From Rhodospirillales bacterium (lineage in GTDB: Bacteria > Pseudomonadota > Alphaproteobacteria > CACIAM-22H2): 60,977 nucleotides of DNA. Position 1 is the first letter of the stretch, and the number at the start of each line of letters is the position of its first letter. The translations under genes and the position numbers were made by a program. The notes beneath the pieces were generated by a model. That model made no database searches and was not told the DNA's origin. It saw only the letters and a list, made by a program, of their open reading frames with translations. This document shows, one piece after another, positions 17,460-25,993 of the stretch. Location: assembly GCA_016794025.1 (NCBI GenBank), contig JAEUKX010000057.1, positions 1 to 60,977 on the forward strand. The letters run 5' to 3'.

Positions 17460-18353
17460 ATGGACTTGCGCCGATTCTGGAATCGTGCCCGCCTCGTGCA
17501 GGGATTCTTCGGTGCGGGAGGCCGTCTTCGCTACGCGAGCGAAGTCGCCTCCTTTGTCGCAAGTTCGCCTGTCGGCGCGTCGCGTCCGCTTGAGGTGTGC
17601 GTGCGGTCGTACCGCGAACTGCGACGACTGCACGAGTTCGGACGCAACGAGCGGCCGGATTCGGTGTGGAAGTGGCTCAATTGGATATCCGATTGCCGCA
17701 TGCTTTACGACATCGGCGCATCCAACGGACTGGAAGGCCTGTTCGCGCTGACAAAGCACGGCTGTTCCGTGACGTTCGTGGAGCCCTATACGCCGTCGAT
17801 CGAATCGATACTCAAATCGGTCTTTGTCGCGACGCGCGGCGGAAATGTGGCAGGACAAGTCGAGATCGTTCATGCGGGTTGCGGCGATACCGACGGCTAC
17901 GCCCGGCTCCTGATGCACGGTGCGCCGATTGCCGGCGAGAATCTCAATACGTTCGCCGATCCATCGGCCTATCTGCGCGTCGACGGGGACGACAAGCGCG
18001 CGAAGGTTGCCATCTCCCAATGGGTCAAGGGCGTCACGATCGATTCGCTCTCGACCGAGCATCGGTTGCCGGCGCCAAGTCACGTCAAGATCGACGTCGA
18101 CGGATTCGAGGCGAAGGTCATTTCGGGCGCCGCTTCGACGCTGCGGGCAGGGACCGTGGAATCGTGGGCGATCGAGACGAATGGCGAAGCCAATGCGGCT
18201 ATTGTCGACGCGGCGCTTCGTGGCGCCGGCTACGTGGAAGCCGAACGGTTCGTCCACTATCCCGGTGTCGTTCCCGCGACGATGGACGTGATCTACGTAA
18301 AGCCGGCCCGGCTTGATGACTGGCGGCACTTTGCCGCAATGCCCCGCACCTGA
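17460..18353 (+). CDS. FkbM-family methyltransferase
   Basis: A 297-residue FkbM-type SAM-dependent methyltransferase. The SAM site shows YDIGASNG near residue 80 and the characteristic HVKIDVDGFE downstream. FkbM enzymes methylate hydroxyls on sugars and polyketides. It sits directly after the PhyH dioxygenase, which could create its acceptor hydroxyl, though this is inference. No membrane segment is visible. Confidence 0.87.
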   Translation: MDLRRFWNRARLVQGFFGAGGRLRYASEVASFVASSPVGASRPLEVCVRSYRELRRLHEFGRNERPDSVWKWLNWISDCRMLYDIGASNGLEGLFALTKHGCSVTFVEPYTPSIESILKSVFVATRGGNVAGQVEIVHAGCGDTDGYARLLMHGAPIAGENLNTFADPSAYLRVDGDDKRAKVAISQWVKGVTIDSLSTEHRLPAPSHVKIDVDGFEAKVISGAASTLRAGTVESWAIETNGEANAAIVDAALRGAGYVEAERFVHYPGVVPATMDVIYVKPARLDDWRHFAAMPRT

Positions 18354-18372
18354 TGCCGAAGGCGGAACAAGA

Positions 18373-19653
18373 ATGAATCAGCTCGCATTGCTCGGCGGTG
18401 CGCCGGTCCTGGCATCGCCGCTTCCGCCTTATCGTTCGATGGGCGAGGCAGAACGGCGTGCCGTCGTTGATGTTGTCGATTCCGGATGCCTTTCCGGCTT
18501 CTACGGATCGCCCGGCGACGAGTTCTTCGGCGGCCCGAAGGTGCGTGCGTTCGAAGCCAGTTGGCGCGCGGCATTTGGCGTCGACCACGCGATTACGGTC
18601 AACTCCGCGACATCCGGCCTCGTGGCGGCCGTTGGCGCCGTCGGGGTCGGGCCCGGCGATGAAGTCGTCGTGCCGGCAACTTCCATGTCGGCCACGGCCG
18701 TCGCCTGCCTGTTCTATGGCGGCATACCCGTATTTGCCGACATCGAGGATGAAACATTCTGCGCAAGCGCGGCGGCCGTCGAGCGCGCACTCACGCCACG
18801 CACGCGCGCGATCATCGTGACGAATCTTTTCGGGCATCCGGCCGAGCTGGCCGCATTGCGGGAACTGGCCGACCGCCGCGGAATCTACCTGATCGAGGAC
18901 TCGGCCCAGGCGCCGCTGGCCTTCGAAGGCGGCCGGCGGGCGGGTACCGTCGGACACATCGGCATTTACAGCCTGAACTACCACAAACACATCCACACGG
19001 GCGAAGGCGGGGTTTGCGTGACCGCATCCGCCGATCTGGCGAAGCGGATCGAACTGATCCGCAATCACGCCGAGAACAGCGCGCAGTGGCGTGGCATCGA
19101 TGATCTCGTCAACATGGTCGGACTCAATCTCCGGATGACCGAGCTTGAAGCCGCGATCGGCATTGAGCAGCTCGCGCGCATCGACGAACATGTAACCGCC
19201 CGCGTACGGATCGCCGAGCGACTCAGCGAGGTCGTGGCCGGGCTGGAGGGGCTGCGCGCGCCGAAGGTCCGCGAAGGCTGCAAGCACAACTACTACTGCT
19301 GGACGATGCGCATCGATCCCCGTCGGCTCGGCGTCACGCGAAACGTGTTCGCCAAAGCGCTTGCCGCCGAGGGATTTCCGAACTTCGTCGGGTATGTGCA
19401 GCCGCTTCATCGATTGGCAATGTTCCGCCGGCGGATTGCCATCGGTCGCGACGGCTTTCCGTTCAACCTGACGAATCGCAGTTATGCGGATGGCCTGACG
19501 CCCGTCGCCGAGCGTCTGCACGCGGAAGATCTCATAATTTTCGAGCCGTGTGCTTGGGCTGTCGATTCCCAGACACTGGACAGGCTGTGCGAGGCAATCC
19601 GGAAGGTTTACTCCGGACTGCCGGCCCTGCGGATGGCCCGGATCGAGGCGTGA
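18373..19653 (+). CDS. DegT/DnrJ/EryC1 PLP-dependent aminotransferase (second copy)
   Basis: A 426-residue DegT-family aminotransferase. The PLP lysine is K205 in LNYHKHIHTGEGG and the conserved Asp is in LIEDSAQ near residue 176. It starts a second set with an SpsF-type gene and a Gfo/Idh gene downstream. I chose ATG at 18373 because AAGGCGG at 18359-18365 lies 7 bases upstream and the family N-terminus follows; a frame open from 18313 would add 20 residues. Substrate unknown. Confidence 0.9.
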   Translation: MNQLALLGGAPVLASPLPPYRSMGEAERRAVVDVVDSGCLSGFYGSPGDEFFGGPKVRAFEASWRAAFGVDHAITVNSATSGLVAAVGAVGVGPGDEVVVPATSMSATAVACLFYGGIPVFADIEDETFCASAAAVERALTPRTRAIIVTNLFGHPAELAALRELADRRGIYLIEDSAQAPLAFEGGRRAGTVGHIGIYSLNYHKHIHTGEGGVCVTASADLAKRIELIRNHAENSAQWRGIDDLVNMVGLNLRMTELEAAIGIEQLARIDEHVTARVRIAERLSEVVAGLEGLRAPKVREGCKHNYYCWTMRIDPRRLGVTRNVFAKALAAEGFPNFVGYVQPLHRLAMFRRRIAIGRDGFPFNLTNRSYADGLTPVAERLHAEDLIIFEPCAWAVDSQTLDRLCEAIRKVYSGLPALRMARIEA

Positions 19654-19663
19654 TCGGTTCGCC

Positions 19664-20410
19664 GTGCCCCGAATAGTCGCCAGCATCGAGGCGCGGATGG
19701 GTTCGACCCGGCTCCCCGGGAAGGTCCTCGTCGACGTCGGCGGAATGCCGCTGCTGTCGTTGCTCGTTCGCCGTCTGCGGCTTGCCGCGCGCGTGGATGA
19801 TATCGTTCTTGCGACATCAGTTTCGCCGATGGATGACGCGCTCGCGATCTGGGCGAAGGGCGAGGGGGTGGCGATCTATCGCGGCAGCGAAGATGATGTG
19901 CTCGCGCGCGTCGTCGGCGCGCAAGAGTCGAGAGGCGGCGAAATCGTCGTGGAAGTTTGCGGCGATACGCCATTGATCGATCCGGGCGTGGTCGATCGGG
20001 CCATCGACGCCTATCTCGCCGGGGCAGGGGACGTCGTCACCAACACGGTGCGGCCGAGCTATCCGCAGGGCTGCGAGGCGCAGGTCTTCTCGCTGGCCGA
20101 CCTTGCCGAAGTCGAACGGAATGTCCACGATCCAGCGGTTCGCGAGCACGTATCGCTCCACTTCTACGAAGCGCCTGACCGATATCGAATCGCGCATCTT
20201 GAGGCGCCGGCTGCCGAATACCTCCCCAATCAGAGACTGCAGGTCGACTATCCTGAAGATCTCGATCTCGTGCGTCAGATTCACGCGCGGTTGTATCCCG
20301 CGCACGGCGTCGGCTACCCGCTCTGCGAGATCGTGTCGCTCCTGAAGCGCGAGCCAACCCTGGCGGGAATCAACCGGGGCTGCGAAGAGAAGTTGGCAAG
20401 ACCGCAATGA
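19664..20410 (+). CDS. SpsF-type cytidylyltransferase family protein (second copy)
   Basis: A 248-residue nucleotidyltransferase of the SpsF type, with the N-terminal signature ARMGSTRLPGKVL close to the start and GDTPLIDPGVVD further on. GTG at 19664 places the signature at the N-terminus and lies 10 bases after the previous stop. It probably transfers CMP to an amino or acidic sugar. Together with the flanking DegT and Gfo/Idh genes it mirrors the set at 2214-6166, though the order differs. Confidence 0.84.
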   Translation: MPRIVASIEARMGSTRLPGKVLVDVGGMPLLSLLVRRLRLAARVDDIVLATSVSPMDDALAIWAKGEGVAIYRGSEDDVLARVVGAQESRGGEIVVEVCGDTPLIDPGVVDRAIDAYLAGAGDVVTNTVRPSYPQGCEAQVFSLADLAEVERNVHDPAVREHVSLHFYEAPDRYRIAHLEAPAAEYLPNQRLQVDYPEDLDLVRQIHARLYPAHGVGYPLCEIVSLLKREPTLAGINRGCEEKLARPQ

Positions 20411-21423
20411 GACCATTTCGAACGGTTCTTGTCGGATTCGGCGCGATCGCGCATGGTCTGTCGAACGATCGTCGCATGGCGACCCATTTCCGATACGCAA
20501 CCCACGCGCAGGTGCTGCGCGATCACCCGCGCTTCGACTGGTGCTGTACGGTTGATCCGGATCCGGCGGCCCGCAAACGCGCGCGCAGATTCGGCGCTGG
20601 GGACGTTGTCGCGACACTCGACGAAGCGCAGTCGCGTCACGCTCCTGAGATCGCGGTGATTGCCACACCGCCGTCGGTGCGAATCGATGTCCTGAAGGCA
20701 TTCCCGGCGCTGCGCGGCGTGATCGTGGAGAAACCGCTAGGTACCGATCTGACGGCGGCGCGCCACTTTGCGGGCGCTTGCATGCGTCGCGCGATTGCCG
20801 TCCAGGTATGTCTTTGGCGACGGGCGGACCGCACCTTGCGTCGGCTTGCGGCAGACAAGGCCCGCAAGCTAGGTGCCGTGCAAGCCGGTTTGGCTCTTTA
20901 TGGCAACGGTCTCCACAATAACGGTGTTCACATCGTCGATCTGGTTCGCATGCAGGCAGCCGAAATCTTGGCTGTGCGTGCTCTCGGGCCAGCCGTACCG
21001 CTCGCGCGGGCACCGATCCGCGGCGACGTGGCGTTGGCCGCCTCCCTCCATCTTTCAACGGGTGCGGTCATTTCGCTGGCGCCGCTTGATTTTAGGCACT
21101 ATCGCGAAGTGGCGCTCGATCTTTGGGGGACGCGGGCGCGCCGCAGCTTCGATCAGGAAACGTTGCGGATCGTCGATTTTCCGCGCGTGGCCAACCGCGG
21201 CCTCGAGAGCGAGCTGGAGATTGCCAGCGATCGGCCGCACGTGTATGCGCCCGGCGCGGCGCGTGCCTTCTACGATCTCTATTCCAACCTGGCCCAAGCC
21301 GTTTCGAATGATCGGCCCACCTGGAGCGACGCAGCCAACGCTTTGCGGACCGAGGAAGTCGTCGCGTCAATCCTGCGGTCGGCCCGGCGTGATGGCGCTT
21401 TGGTGGACCTTCCGGGCCAATGA
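20407..21423 (+). CDS. Gfo/Idh/MocA-family oxidoreductase (second copy)
   Basis: A 338-residue NAD(P)-dependent oxidoreductase. The Rossmann motif VGFGAIA is near residue 9, the EKP motif is at 108-110, and the catalytic pair is H175 and D178 in NNGVHIVDL. It is diverged from the first copy at 2214, which suggests a different substrate. Likely role: oxidation of a sugar hydroxyl ahead of transamination by the DegT enzyme at 18373. It has ATGA overlaps at both ends. Confidence 0.84.
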   Translation: MRPFRTVLVGFGAIAHGLSNDRRMATHFRYATHAQVLRDHPRFDWCCTVDPDPAARKRARRFGAGDVVATLDEAQSRHAPEIAVIATPPSVRIDVLKAFPALRGVIVEKPLGTDLTAARHFAGACMRRAIAVQVCLWRRADRTLRRLAADKARKLGAVQAGLALYGNGLHNNGVHIVDLVRMQAAEILAVRALGPAVPLARAPIRGDVALAASLHLSTGAVISLAPLDFRHYREVALDLWGTRARRSFDQETLRIVDFPRVANRGLESELEIASDRPHVYAPGAARAFYDLYSNLAQAVSNDRPTWSDAANALRTEEVVASILRSARRDGALVDLPGQ

Positions 21424-22517
21424 CCCGTACCGATGTGCTCGTCTTCGTCGAAGACCCCGGAGCGGCAAATTGCGTCGCCGGGCTGGGGGCTGCACTTGCC
21501 CAAGTTGGCATTGCCAGTACGCTGCTGGCGAGTGGCAGCGCTTGCGCCCACCTCGCATCGTTGGCAGTGCCCCATGTGGCTTGTTCACCTGCCTCGACGG
21601 CCTCGGGAGAAATCGAAGCGCACAATCCACGCCTTGTTCTCTGCGGCACAGCCGAAAACCGGCATTCGCTTGGCCTTGCACTGATTGCCGAGGCGCGGTC
21701 GCGCTCGCTTCCCAGCGTGGGCGTGGTCGATGGGCCCTCACATGCGGCCGACCGATTCAGCGGAAGCACCGGGCGCCCGGATGCGTACGCGCCGGATCGC
21801 ATATTGGTTCCCGACACGGCCACCGCTGCATCCTTCCGAGCACTCGGGTTCGCGCCGTCCCGCATCGTCGTCGCTGGCCATCCGCAGTTCGACCGGTTGC
21901 GCGCCGAACGTGCGCGACTTGACGCGGAAGGTCGCACCGCGGTGCGCCGTCGGGTACTGCCCGACGCCGGCGATGGCCGGCCCTTGGTCGTTTTCCTCAG
22001 CGAATTGTCAGACGGCATGGCGCCTGCGCTCTATCGGCGGGCACCGCATTGGACCCTTTCGGGACGCGGCGGCAGCGACCTGCGCACCCAGGTGGCGCTG
22101 GAGGAATTCCTCGATGCGAGTGCCGGACGTGGCTGGATCCGGATCCTGCGCTTGCACCCGAAAAGCCGTGCCGAGGAGTACGCTGCATACGCCCGCGAAC
22201 TCGAGGCGATCAGCAGCGGCGGCTTACCGTACGATATCGTCTATGCTGCGGATCTTGTTGTCGGAATGACAACATTCCTTCTCGTCGAGGCGGCACTTCT
22301 GGGGCGCCCGACACTGGCAATCCTTCCCGATGCCGCGCACGCCGCGTGGTTGCCGAGCATCGCAGCCGGAATTACGCCTGTCGCCCACCGGCGTGCGGAA
22401 ATTGCCGCAGCGCTCGACGAGGGCCTCGAAAATCCGCCAGATCGGATGGCCGTCGATCGGGCCTTCCCGGCCGGCGCGACCCGTCGGGTAGCGGAACTTG
22501 TCGCATCAATGCTATGA
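21420..22517 (+). CDS. GT-B-fold glycosyltransferase-like protein
   Basis: A 365-residue protein with a two-domain pattern of GT-B enzymes: an N-terminal Rossmann-like half and a C-terminal half with ADLVVGMTTFLLVEAALLGRP, a loop that resembles nucleotide-sugar binding sites. No family can be named with confidence; UDP-GlcNAc 2-epimerase-like or capsule transferase-like are possible. It lies between the second sugar set and pseB. Confidence 0.55.
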   Translation: MTRTDVLVFVEDPGAANCVAGLGAALAQVGIASTLLASGSACAHLASLAVPHVACSPASTASGEIEAHNPRLVLCGTAENRHSLGLALIAEARSRSLPSVGVVDGPSHAADRFSGSTGRPDAYAPDRILVPDTATAASFRALGFAPSRIVVAGHPQFDRLRAERARLDAEGRTAVRRRVLPDAGDGRPLVVFLSELSDGMAPALYRRAPHWTLSGRGGSDLRTQVALEEFLDASAGRGWIRILRLHPKSRAEEYAAYARELEAISSGGLPYDIVYAADLVVGMTTFLLVEAALLGRPTLAILPDAAHAAWLPSIAAGITPVAHRRAEIAAALDEGLENPPDRMAVDRAFPAGATRRVAELVASML

Positions 22518-22543
22518 ACCGCGCGCGTCCAGCGAGAGAGAAA

Positions 22544-23566
22544 ATGCCGCAATCAACCTATAGTCCCATCGACCTGACGGGTGCATCCGTGCTCGTGACA
22601 GGTGGCGCAGGATCGTTCGGATCGCACTTCGTGCGGACGATCCTGGAGACGTCGAAGCCGTCGCGCGTCGTTGTATTCTCGCGCGACGAGCACAAGCACT
22701 ACGACATGGAGCGCCGCTTCCAGAAGCACGCAAAGACCCTGCGGTACTTTATCGGGGATGTCCGCGACGTCGACCGGCTGAAGATGGCCATGCGCGGGAT
22801 CGACTATGTCGTTCATGCTGCGGCCCTCAAGCACGTGCCGACGGCCGAGTACAATCCGTTCGAGTGCATCAAGACCAATGTCATCGGAGCGGAGAATGTC
22901 GTTCAGGCCGCGATCGACAACGGCGTGAAACGCGTCATCGCGCTTTCCACCGACAAGGCGGCAAACCCGATCAATCTCTACGGCGCCAGCAAACTCGCCT
23001 CCGACAAGATCATGGTCGCCGCCAATGCGCTGAGCGCGCGCGTGGGTACGCGGTTTGCCGTCGTGCGGTACGGCAACGTCGTCGGCTCGACGGGCAGCGT
23101 TATTCCCCTCTTTCGAAAGATGCTTGCCGAAGGTGCCAAGGAGCTCCCGATCACCGACGAACGGATGACCCGCTTCTGGATCACGCTCGATCAGGGTGTC
23201 GCGTTCGTGCTGTCGTGCCTGCGCATGATGGAGGGTGGCGAGATATTCGTGCCTCGCATTCCGAGCATGCGGGTCGTCGATCTCGCGCGCGCGATGGCGC
23301 CCGGCCTTCCGCTGCGCACGATCGGCATCCGGCCGGGCGAAAAGCTACACGAGGTTCTGATCAGCGAAGACGACGCACGCTCGACCGTGGCCTTCGACGA
23401 CCGATACGTGATCGAGCCGTCCTTCGCATCGTGGGAGCGTCGCGGGCATGCCGCTCAAGGTGGCCGGCCGACCCCCGAAAATTTCCGCTATGCGAGCGAC
23501 ACGAACGATGAGTGGCTCGAGGGCGGTGCAATTGGCCGGCTGCTGGCGCAGGTTTCATCTCTGTAA
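22544..23566 (+). CDS. pseB: UDP-GlcNAc 4,6-dehydratase (inverting), PseB-like
   Basis: A 340-residue polysaccharide-type SDR. TGGAGSFG is at residues 19-26; the catalytic TDK is T136, D137 and K138; Y146 and K150 form YxxxK. This set is typical of PseB/FlaA1, which dehydrates UDP-GlcNAc at C6 and epimerises C5 as the first step to pseudaminic acid. I chose ATG at 22544 because GAGAGAG precedes it and PseB proteins are usually this long; ATG at 22514 overlaps the previous stop and adds 10 residues. Its partners pseC, pseG-pseH, pseI and pseF are downstream. Confidence 0.92.
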   Translation: MPQSTYSPIDLTGASVLVTGGAGSFGSHFVRTILETSKPSRVVVFSRDEHKHYDMERRFQKHAKTLRYFIGDVRDVDRLKMAMRGIDYVVHAAALKHVPTAEYNPFECIKTNVIGAENVVQAAIDNGVKRVIALSTDKAANPINLYGASKLASDKIMVAANALSARVGTRFAVVRYGNVVGSTGSVIPLFRKMLAEGAKELPITDERMTRFWITLDQGVAFVLSCLRMMEGGEIFVPRIPSMRVVDLARAMAPGLPLRTIGIRPGEKLHEVLISEDDARSTVAFDDRYVIEPSFASWERRGHAAQGGRPTPENFRYASDTNDEWLEGGAIGRLLAQVSSL

Positions 23567-23584
23567 TCGAACGAGGAGCGAAAC

Positions 23585-24649
23585 GTGAGCGTAAGTCTGG
23601 GATCGCGCGTGGTCGGTGACGGCCAGCCCTGCTTCATAACGTACGAAGCCGGCCCGACACATAGCGGGCTGGAATCCGCCAAGCGGCTCGTGAAGCTGGC
23701 TGCGGATGCCGGCGCCGACGCGGTCAAGTTCCAGATCATCGACCCGGATCGTCTCGTCGCTGATAGGAAGCTTCCGTTCACCTACGATGTCCTCCTGGAC
23801 CGGGCAAGCGAACGTACGGAGACGGTGAGCGAGCCGCTTTACGATATCCTGTGCCGTCGGGCGCTGGACAAGGACGAATGGCGAAAGCTCAAGGCGTTTA
23901 GTGACGGTCTGGGTCTCGCATTTTTCGCGACGATCGGATTCGATGACGAGATACGTCTGCTCGAGGAGATCGGCTGCCATTCGATCAAGATCGCATCGGC
24001 GGACGTCAATCATCTGCCGCTTATCCGGAAGGCGGCGCGCACGGGCATGTGTATCCAGCTCGATACCGGCAACGCATCGCTTGGCGAGATCGAGGTCGCT
24101 GTCGATGCGGTTCGTTCCGAAGGTAACGAATCGATCGTCATCCACCAGTGCCCGTCGGGCTATCCGGCCAAGCGCGATGGGATCAATCTGAACATCATAC
24201 GCACGCTCAAACAGATGTTTGGCCTGCCTGTCGCCTATTCGGATCATACGCCGGGCTGGGAGATGGACGTCGCCGCCATCGCGCTTGGCGCAAACATGGT
24301 CGAGAAGACGATAACCGAAGATCGAACGACGCGGAGCGTCGAACATATCTTCTCCCTCGAGCCGGCTGACATGGCGAGGTTTGTCAGGGTGGTCCGCGAC
24401 GTCGAAGCCGCCATGGGGACATCGCGCCGGATACTTGCCCCGGAAGAACGGCGCAAGCGCGACAACTATCGTCGATCGATCTTCCTTGCCGCACCGGTCG
24501 CCGCCGGAACGAAGCTTTCGGATGCAAAAATCGAGTTTCGGCGCCCCGGTCACGGATACGGCCCGGACCGTTACGACGAACTGTCGCCCCGCATATTCCG
24601 CCGCGATCTGCCTGCAGGCCACATGGTCGCTCCCGACGATCTTTCATGA
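23585..24649 (+). CDS. NeuB-family nonulosonic acid synthase, divergent
   Basis: A 354-residue NeuB-type synthase: TIM barrel plus a C-terminal SAF domain (about residues 285-350). The PEP-condensing core is recognisable: E21, K48, K135, the HxC pair H187 and C189, and H221 in SDHT. Several otherwise conserved positions differ. The NHxG motif reads THSG, and the usual EKHFT or ERHFT reads EKTIT. So its substrate may differ from sialic, legionaminic and pseudaminic acid, or its role may have changed. A clear ribosome-binding site GAGGAG at 23573-23578 precedes GTG at 23585. A regular PseI is encoded at 32999. Confidence 0.85.
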   Translation: MSVSLGSRVVGDGQPCFITYEAGPTHSGLESAKRLVKLAADAGADAVKFQIIDPDRLVADRKLPFTYDVLLDRASERTETVSEPLYDILCRRALDKDEWRKLKAFSDGLGLAFFATIGFDDEIRLLEEIGCHSIKIASADVNHLPLIRKAARTGMCIQLDTGNASLGEIEVAVDAVRSEGNESIVIHQCPSGYPAKRDGINLNIIRTLKQMFGLPVAYSDHTPGWEMDVAAIALGANMVEKTITEDRTTRSVEHIFSLEPADMARFVRVVRDVEAAMGTSRRILAPEERRKRDNYRRSIFLAAPVAAGTKLSDAKIEFRRPGHGYGPDRYDELSPRIFRRDLPAGHMVAPDDLS

Positions 24650-25368
24650 GCGCACTCGAACGTCTCCGGCCGTCGGTTGCCGTGATTTCGGCGCGCGGAG
24701 GCAGCAAGAGGTTTCCGCGCAAGAACATCGCGCCGTTCTTCGGGGTGCCGATTATCGTGCACACGATCCGTGCGGCACTGGAAGCGCGCTGCTTCGAACG
24801 CGTCGTTGTATCGACGGACGATGAGGAAATCGCCACGATCGCACGCGAAAATCGGGCCGAGATCGACGTGCGACCTGAGCATCTGGCCACGGACGCGGCC
24901 GGCGTGGTGGATGTCTGCTTGGATCTTCTCCGGCGTGAGCGCGGGCTCGGTCGAAGCTACCGGACCTTCTGCGCGCTGTATCCAACCGCACCGCTGCGCA
25001 ACGCCGCGGACATAGTTGCGACGATGAGTCTTCTCGATCCGGGCCAATGTGATTTCGCAATGGCTGTGACCGAATACGACCTGCCGCCCTACCGGGCCTT
25101 GCGCGAGAACGCCGACGGTACGCTCGAGCCGATGTGGCCGGAATGGGCTTTCGTCAAATCGCAGCAGGCGCCGATTCTGCGAGTCAACAATGCGAGCACC
25201 TACGCCGCCACAGTCGATGCCTTCGAGCGCATGAAAACCTTCACAGGACCGGGATGCCGAGGCCACTTCATGCCGCGCGCCCGATCCACCGACATCGACT
25301 ACCCGGAAGACCTCGATGAGGCACGGGCCAAGGCCTCACGCCTTGGCTGGCGTGAGATCGCCGGCTGA
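24646..25368 (+). CDS. pseF: Pseudaminic acid cytidylyltransferase (PseF)
   Basis: A 240-residue CMP-nonulosonate synthetase. The N-terminal signature SARGGSKRFPRKNI and the STDDEE segment are typical of PseF. It activates pseudaminic acid with CTP to CMP-Pse. LegF-like use of another nonulosonic acid is possible, since it sits beside the divergent NeuB gene rather than pseI. It overlaps that gene by 4 bases and is followed after 1 base by a hisH paralogue. Confidence 0.87.
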   Translation: MSALERLRPSVAVISARGGSKRFPRKNIAPFFGVPIIVHTIRAALEARCFERVVVSTDDEEIATIARENRAEIDVRPEHLATDAAGVVDVCLDLLRRERGLGRSYRTFCALYPTAPLRNAADIVATMSLLDPGQCDFAMAVTEYDLPPYRALRENADGTLEPMWPEWAFVKSQQAPILRVNNASTYAATVDAFERMKTFTGPGCRGHFMPRARSTDIDYPEDLDEARAKASRLGWREIAG

Positions 25369-25369
25369 C

Positions 25370-25993
25370 ATGAAGAAGGTAGCGATTGTCGATTATGGGC
25401 TCGGCAACCTGCGCTCGGCGTACAACGCGTTCCGGTGCTTCGACGTCGACCTGAACGTGATTGACGCAGGCGACCGCCTGGCCGATGCCCACGCCATAGT
25501 CGTTCCCGGCGTAGGATCATTCGACGCAGGAATTCGGGGGCTTCGCGCGCGCGGGCATCTGGAAGCGCTCCAGCGGCGTGTCGTCGAAGGCGGCGTCGCG
25601 TTCTTCGGGATCTGTCTCGGCATGCAGTTCGTCTTCGAGAGCAGCGAAGAAGGCAGCGAAACGGGCCTGGGCTGGATGAAGGGTCGTGTCAGCCGATTCC
25701 CGGATGGCGAGAATTTCCCGAAGGTCCCCCATATCGGATGGGCGGACGTGCGCGTGCCTCGGCCGACCCGTCTGTTTTCGGGCATCGAATCGCCGTCGGA
25801 TTTCTACTTTGTCCATAGCTACTATGTCCCGCTCGAGATGGACGGCGCGGCGCATGCCGCAGGGATCGCCGAGTATGGTTTCGAGTTCGCAGCGGCCGTC
25901 GAGCGTGACAACATCTGCGCCTGCCAGTTCCATCCCGAGAAGTCGCAGCTCGCCGGCCTCAAGATGATCGAGAATTTCCTCGGCGCGCTGTGA
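25370..25993 (+). CDS. hisH: HisH-like glutaminase subunit for sugar amidation (copy 2)
   Basis: A 207-residue class I glutamine amidotransferase with the nucleophile cysteine in GICLGMQ and the His/Glu pair in FHPEKS. It is shorter than copy 1 and has the standard N-terminus (KKVAIVDYG). The ATG follows the pseF stop after 1 base. Paired with the next gene it supplies ammonia; the target is likely the third WbpG-type enzyme at 26825. Confidence 0.9.
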   Translation: MKKVAIVDYGLGNLRSAYNAFRCFDVDLNVIDAGDRLADAHAIVVPGVGSFDAGIRGLRARGHLEALQRRVVEGGVAFFGICLGMQFVFESSEEGSETGLGWMKGRVSRFPDGENFPKVPHIGWADVRVPRPTRLFSGIESPSDFYFVHSYYVPLEMDGAAHAAGIAEYGFEFAAAVERDNICACQFHPEKSQLAGLKMIENFLGAL

